A stretch of DNA of 14,327 nt. It comes from Methanomassiliicoccales archaeon (lineage in GTDB: Archaea; Thermoplasmatota; Thermoplasmata; SG8-5). Positions 11,112-14,327 of the stretch are shown here, one piece after another. Location: assembly GCA_030636255.1 (NCBI GenBank), contig DAOVXH010000021.1, forward strand, positions 1 through 14,327. The letters are read 5' to 3'. The translations under genes and the position numbers were made by a program. Position 1 is the first letter of the stretch. Every line of letters begins with the position of its first letter. Under the pieces are notes generated by a model. It did not search any database, was not told the origin of the DNA, and saw only the letters and a program-made list of their open reading frames with translations.

Positions 11112-11912
11112 ATGGATGTTCAGGATGAGGTCGAGAAGATTCAGGATGAAGTCGAGAAAAAGATGACCATCGAGACAAAGCTTATTGCAGGTTTTCTTGC
11201 GGTCTACATTGCCTCTGCAGCAGTGCCTGGCATTGTAACTTATCTCATAGACCGATATGTTCAGGACGGATTATTCTCCGATGCCATGATTGGACTCATT
11301 ACATTCTGTGTTTTGCTCATTGTTATCAGCATACTTGCCCACTATCTAATGAAATGGATTACAAAACCAGTTAGAAAACTATGCCTGGCTGCTGAAAAAA
11401 TGGCTGCTGGAGATTTGGATGTTGATTTGGAAGTGGAGGCCAGTGCCGAGCTTCTGAGCATCTCTGAGTCACTATCAAGAATGAAGGCTAGCCTGAAAAT
11501 CGCCCATGACTGGCTCGGCTCCCCTGAAAAAGATAAATACCAGGAAAAGGAAGAAATAGGAGGCATAGGAATCAATGAGAAGGTCATGATAGGAATGGTC
11601 ATGTTTTTGATTTTTAACCCTCTGGTTACTGCATTATCTCATACTCTTTTCCAGGATTCAGCATTATTATCATCATTAATATCTATTATCTTTTCTATAA
11701 TATTATTATCATTAATTGCTAATTATTTATATCAACAAATAATTAAGCCACTGGGGTACGTGGCCACCATGGCTGAAAAGGTAAGCAAGGGAGATTATTC
11801 TGACACTAATGAAACAATACATGTGGGAGACATCGGACGTCTGGAGAGAGATTTCAAGCTCATATCCGAAAGGGTGCAGAGAGCTATGAAGGAGCTGGAC
11901 ATGGATGGTTAG
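11112..11912 (+). CDS. Membrane protein with two TM-TM-HAMP units and no output domain
   Basis: 266 residues in two homologous halves. A charged N-terminal helix holds a doubled QDEVEK heptad (4-17). Unit 1 has membrane helices at about 24-46 and 59-81, then a HAMP domain (78-130) with the conserved Pro (P86) and AAEKMAAGDLDVDL. After a charged linker (134-156), unit 2 has helices at about 157-175 and 184-207, then a HAMP domain with P213 and MAEKVSKGDYSD. HAMP domains pass conformational signals from membrane sensors to kinases, cyclases or methyl-accepting domains. None of those is present, and the loops outside the membrane are only about 10 residues. It may therefore act through a partner, possibly the small protein encoded immediately downstream (8-nt overlap). 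ATG at 11112 follows a TATA-like box at leaderless distance. Met18 (11163) is a weaker alternative start. Confidence 0.88.
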   Translation: MDVQDEVEKIQDEVEKKMTIETKLIAGFLAVYIASAAVPGIVTYLIDRYVQDGLFSDAMIGLITFCVLLIVISILAHYLMKWITKPVRKLCLAAEKMAAGDLDVDLEVEASAELLSISESLSRMKASLKIAHDWLGSPEKDKYQEKEEIGGIGINEKVMIGMVMFLIFNPLVTALSHTLFQDSALLSSLISIIFSIILLSLIANYLYQQIIKPLGYVATMAEKVSKGDYSDTNETIHVGDIGRLERDFKLISERVQRAMKELDMDG

Positions 11913-12144
11913 TCAGAGTGATATTCAAAAACTGGAAAACATAATCGTTGAGAATGCCGGGCCAATGGGCAAGTTCATAATAAAAAAATCAATGTCTGAT
12001 ATTGGTGTTGAGCCGGAGCAGATAACCGGGGCCACCCAGGTCAAATTTATTGACATGGTACTGGAGAGGGCCATATTTGATGAGAATAAACGAGTAACAA
12101 TCCGCAGGGAAATATTATCTGCGTGGGGTGGCGCAAATGTCTAA
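11905..12144 (+). CDS. Small helical protein of unknown function
   Basis: 79 residues. I do not recognise the family securely. It starts inside the end of the HAMP gene (8-nt overlap) with GGAG about 10 nt upstream, and its stop overlaps the ThiL start by 8 nt, so it is a real, probably translationally coupled gene. The protein is mostly helical, with 'GPMGKFIIKKSMSDIGVEPE' in the middle (19-38) and 'FIDMVLERAIFDENKR' after it. It has no signal peptide, no membrane segment and no Cys. The GPMGKF-IIKK motif followed by a GV-x-P-E turn looks like a compact regulatory or oligomerisation domain. By position it is the best candidate for the soluble partner of the HAMP membrane protein, which is inference. 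Confidence 0.8.
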   Translation: MVSQSDIQKLENIIVENAGPMGKFIIKKSMSDIGVEPEQITGATQVKFIDMVLERAIFDENKRVTIRREILSAWGGANV

Positions 12145-13063
12145 GTTATCAGAAATAGGCGAGAGAGATATTGTAGCCAGCCTAATCAGAAAATTCGACC
12201 CAAAGGGCAATTATTCCCTGGGCGATGATACCGGAATACTGGATTATGGCAAAGATAATTTGCTAATAACCACCGATACTATCACCAAGAAAACACATAT
12301 CCCAAAAGATGCTGAACCCGAAGACATAGGATGGTATGTGGCTGCAATAAATCTCAGTGATATTGCAGCAATGGGCGGTCATCCCCTTGGTATGCTTTTT
12401 TCCCTGGGGCTTCCAACCAGCACATCTGCAAATTGGCTTGACAGACTTACAGATGGAATTCAAGAATGCTGCTCCAAACACCGTGTGCCAGTACTTGGCG
12501 GCGACACAAAAGAGAATGATAATATCACAATAACCGGCATAGCTCTGGGAACTGTACCAAAGAACCAGACACTCAGAAGGTGCGGAGCTAGACCTGGAGA
12601 TATTTTGGCAGTTACCGGGCAAATTGGCAGGGGAATTCTCTGGGAGCGGGACAAGGCAATATCTCAATACCTGAAGGTAGAACCGCGGCTGAAGATAGGC
12701 CAGCAGCTTGCAGAATCCGGGGCAGTAACATCATGCATTGACATTTCTGACGGTCTTAGCACATCAACCCATCTCTTGGCAGAGGCCAGCAATACTGGTT
12801 TTCAGGTGGAGCATGAATCAATTCCATTTGTACCTGGCCTAAACCAGAAAGAAAAACTTCTGGCACTTCATTATGGCGGTGACTTTGAGCTGCTTTTTAC
12901 AATCCGTCCAGACAAGGCAGAACAGATATTGAATCAGGAATTTCCTGACTGCCCAATAACACAAATTGGATATGTAACCGATGATATTTCCGTGTCACTG
13001 GTGAAGGATGATGCCAGTATTCCCTTGGAAAACAAAGGGTATGAACATTTCAGAGGAAGATAA
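12137..13063 (+). CDS. thiL: Thiamine-monophosphate kinase ThiL
   Basis: 308 residues, near the family length. It phosphorylates thiamine monophosphate to thiamine diphosphate with ATP, the last step of cofactor synthesis, in the cytoplasm. Family motifs in order are LSEIGERDIV at the start, GDDTGIL (29-35), the metal-binding TTDTIT (45-50), NLSDIAAMGGHP (72-83), GGDTKENDNITIT (121-133), ARPGDILAVTGQIG (151-164), IDISDGLSTS (201-210) and GGDFELLFT (247-255). All key acidic residues are present, so it should be active. I chose ATG 12137, with GGGGTGG (12125-12131) 5 nt upstream, over the GTG at 12128, because the family starts just before the LSE motif. It overlaps the upstream gene by 8 nt and abuts the downstream gene with no spacer. 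No riboswitch is visible. Confidence 0.95.
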   Translation: MSKLSEIGERDIVASLIRKFDPKGNYSLGDDTGILDYGKDNLLITTDTITKKTHIPKDAEPEDIGWYVAAINLSDIAAMGGHPLGMLFSLGLPTSTSANWLDRLTDGIQECCSKHRVPVLGGDTKENDNITITGIALGTVPKNQTLRRCGARPGDILAVTGQIGRGILWERDKAISQYLKVEPRLKIGQQLAESGAVTSCIDISDGLSTSTHLLAEASNTGFQVEHESIPFVPGLNQKEKLLALHYGGDFELLFTIRPDKAEQILNQEFPDCPITQIGYVTDDISVSLVKDDASIPLENKGYEHFRGR

Positions 13064-14074
13064 ATGAAGGAAGCATTATTCTGGACACCTGGAGATAATG
13101 GGAAGGCAAAATGCCAGCTATGCGCCCACCTTTGCACAATCCCATCTGGAAAGAATGGGATATGTGGAGTTCGGGAAAATCAGGACGGCCAGCTAATGGC
13201 CACAACCTATGGAAGAATATCCAGCATGGGCCCGGACCCAATCGAGAAAAAGCCGCTTTATCATTTCATGCCTGGTTCTAATGTTCTATCCCTGGGAAGT
13301 GTTGGATGCAATTTCAGATGTGATTTTTGCCAGAACTGGTCAATTTCTCAGGAATATATAAGCCGCCGTTTGAGGTATGTGGAACCTGAGAAGCTGCCAC
13401 AGATGGCCCAGTTATACAATTGCCAGAGCATTTCATGGACCTACAATGAACCAACAATCTGGTATGAGTACACCCTGGACGGTGCAAAGATTGCCAAATT
13501 ATCTGGATTAGGAACATCATATGTCACAAATGGCTACATGGAAGAAGAGCCATTGAGGGAAATTGCGCCGTACCTGGATGCAATGAATGTGGATGTGAAG
13601 GCTTTTACTGACGATTTCTACAAAAAAAGGTCAAGCGCCAAACTTCAGCCGGTCCTGGACACCTGCCAGCTGGCCAAAGAATTTGGAATTCACATAGAGC
13701 TTACCTATCTCATGATACCAACACAGAACGATGACCCTGAAGAACTAAAGAACTTCAGCAAGTGGGTGGCAGATGACCTTGGCACAGATGTACCTATACA
13801 CTTCTCACGGTTTCATCCAGATTTCAAGTTCAAAAAAGTTCCTGGCACCCCAATGGAATCCCTGCACATGGCATACAGAACAGCAAAGGCAGAAGGCCTG
13901 AAATTCGTGTACCTGGGAAATGTCAGCCACTGTGACGAGGAAAATACCTATTGCCCTGAATGCGGAACACTGGCCATGGAACGTTTGGGTCTGCGACTAA
14001 CATCCAACAAGGTAAAGGATGGAAAGTGTGGCCAATGCGGTGCTGACCTTAGTATTGTGCTCAACCCGAAATAA
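13064..14074 (+). CDS. amrS: AmmeMemoRadiSam-type radical SAM enzyme (AmrS, COG1180)
   Basis: 336 residues, typical for the family. An N-terminal Cys cluster (C17, C20, C24, C34; CQLCAHLC...GICGVR) precedes the radical SAM core. The 4Fe-4S motif is C82-x3-C86-x2-C89 (CNFRCDFCQNW). Then come WTYNEPTIWYEY, TSYVTNGY, NVDVKAF, TYLMIPTQND, and PIHFSRFHPDFKF. A C-terminal zinc-ribbon-like region has C297, C300, C322 and C325, with C290 nearby. This is the order of the AmmeMemoRadiSam radical SAM protein, related to pyruvate formate-lyase activase. Its reaction is not settled, and neither the MEMO1 nor the AMMECR1 partner gene is in the window. The start ATG directly follows the ThiL stop, with AGAGG (13052-13056) 7 nt upstream, so it is in the same operon. 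It probably acts in the cytoplasm. Confidence 0.92.
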   Translation: MKEALFWTPGDNGKAKCQLCAHLCTIPSGKNGICGVRENQDGQLMATTYGRISSMGPDPIEKKPLYHFMPGSNVLSLGSVGCNFRCDFCQNWSISQEYISRRLRYVEPEKLPQMAQLYNCQSISWTYNEPTIWYEYTLDGAKIAKLSGLGTSYVTNGYMEEEPLREIAPYLDAMNVDVKAFTDDFYKKRSSAKLQPVLDTCQLAKEFGIHIELTYLMIPTQNDDPEELKNFSKWVADDLGTDVPIHFSRFHPDFKFKKVPGTPMESLHMAYRTAKAEGLKFVYLGNVSHCDEENTYCPECGTLAMERLGLRLTSNKVKDGKCGQCGADLSIVLNPK

Positions 14075-14166
14075 ATTTTAGACAACCTAACAACTATCAA
14101 CTAATATCTAGCAACTAACCCAGTAATTATATTAACAAAGATTGCATTACAAGCTTTGGTGGTAGA
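14075..14166 (+). promoter_or_regulatory. Promoter region of the second KaiC-like gene, with CAACTA direct repeats
   Basis: 92 bp after the operon stop. A TATA-like AATTATATT (14125-14133) would start transcription near 14155, leaving a short leader with GGTGGT (14158-14163) just before GTG 14167. Just upstream of the TATA box lie CAACCTA (14083-14089) and three CAACTA copies (14091-14096, 14098-14103, 14112-14117), which could be a regulator site. No hairpin terminator for the upstream operon is seen. Confidence 0.35.
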
Positions 14167-14327
14167 GTGAAACCTAAAATAAAGACCTGCATTTCTGGAC
14201 TGGACGAGCATATGACCGGCGGAATTCCACAGGGCCATGTTGTCCTGATATCTGGAATGCCTGGAACAATGAAATCCACAGTGGCATACAGCATACTTTT
14301 CAATAATGCCAAGAAGGAGAATAAGAA
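14167..14327 (+). CDS. KaiC/RAD55-like ATPase (KaiC-like 2), N-terminal part only
   Basis: A GTG start and 53 complete codons, running off the right edge. The protein begins VKPKIKTCISGLDEHM and continues GGIPQGHVVLISGMPGTMKST. It is clearly paralogous to KaiC-like 1 (GLDENMEGGIPKGHVVLLTGMPGSMKSS) and shares the Walker A with Met before the Lys. GTG is preferred because the paralog alignment leaves no room for a later start (the next Met, residue 16, is inside the conserved GLDEHM motif) and GGTGGT lies just upstream, though at a short spacing. Only the P-loop region is visible, so nothing can be said about the rest. Confidence 0.85.
   Translation, partial: MKPKIKTCISGLDEHMTGGIPQGHVVLISGMPGTMKSTVAYSILFNNAKKENK

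Noticed and set aside
12100..12136. Possible TPP riboswitch upstream of ThiL
   Set aside because: The upstream DNA is coding sequence of the 79-residue protein, and no TPP-aptamer core was recognised.
12263..12667. A minus-strand open frame of 134 codons inside ThiL
   Set aside because: It is an antisense shadow of a fully conserved ThiL coding region.

Overview
The window looks archaeal, most likely from an uncultivated euryarchaeal or Thermoplasmatota-type lineage. The evidence is a PurP-family ATP-grasp protein (an archaeal purine family), two archaeal KaiC/RAD55-like ATPases, an AmrS-type radical SAM enzyme, NosD/PbH1 beta-helix repeats carrying the GGNYWSDYNGTD signature common in archaeal surface proteins, and AT-rich TATA-like boxes that place some starts at or next to the predicted transcription start. 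The domain assignment is firm; the lineage is inference. No RNA genes, insertion sequences or CRISPR arrays were seen.

Positions 1-8962 (minus strand) form one uninterrupted reading frame of at least 2987 codons that runs off the left edge. It encodes a giant secreted protein. From the N-terminus it has a signal peptide, a short NosD/PbH1 beta-helix module, a LamG/concanavalin-like domain, a complete family 5 solute-binding (peptide-binding) domain, a long stretch of Ig-like/carboxypeptidase-regulatory-like segments, and two more NosD modules joined head to tail. The last module is interrupted by a pre-peptidase-like domain with an EF-hand-like loop. All plus-strand open frames over this region are shadows.

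Positions 8963-9125 are a divergent promoter region. Rightwards lies a PurP-family gene (9126-10283) whose glycine-rich ATP loop is replaced, so it is probably a paralog of classical PurP. It converges with a KaiC-like ATPase gene on the minus strand (10286-10978) with only 2 bp between the stop codons.

Positions 11112-14074 (plus) are a tight four-gene operon: a membrane protein with two TM-TM-HAMP units and no output domain, a 79-residue helical protein of unknown function, thiamine-monophosphate kinase ThiL, and an AmrS-type radical SAM enzyme. Genes overlap or abut (8 nt, 8 nt, 0 nt). A second KaiC-like ATPase begins at 14167 and leaves the window. The operon is therefore bracketed by two paralogous ATPases that share an unusual Walker A (PG-S/T-MKS). 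A plausible but unproven reading is that the HAMP protein, the small protein and the KaiC-like ATPases form a signalling module next to cofactor genes.
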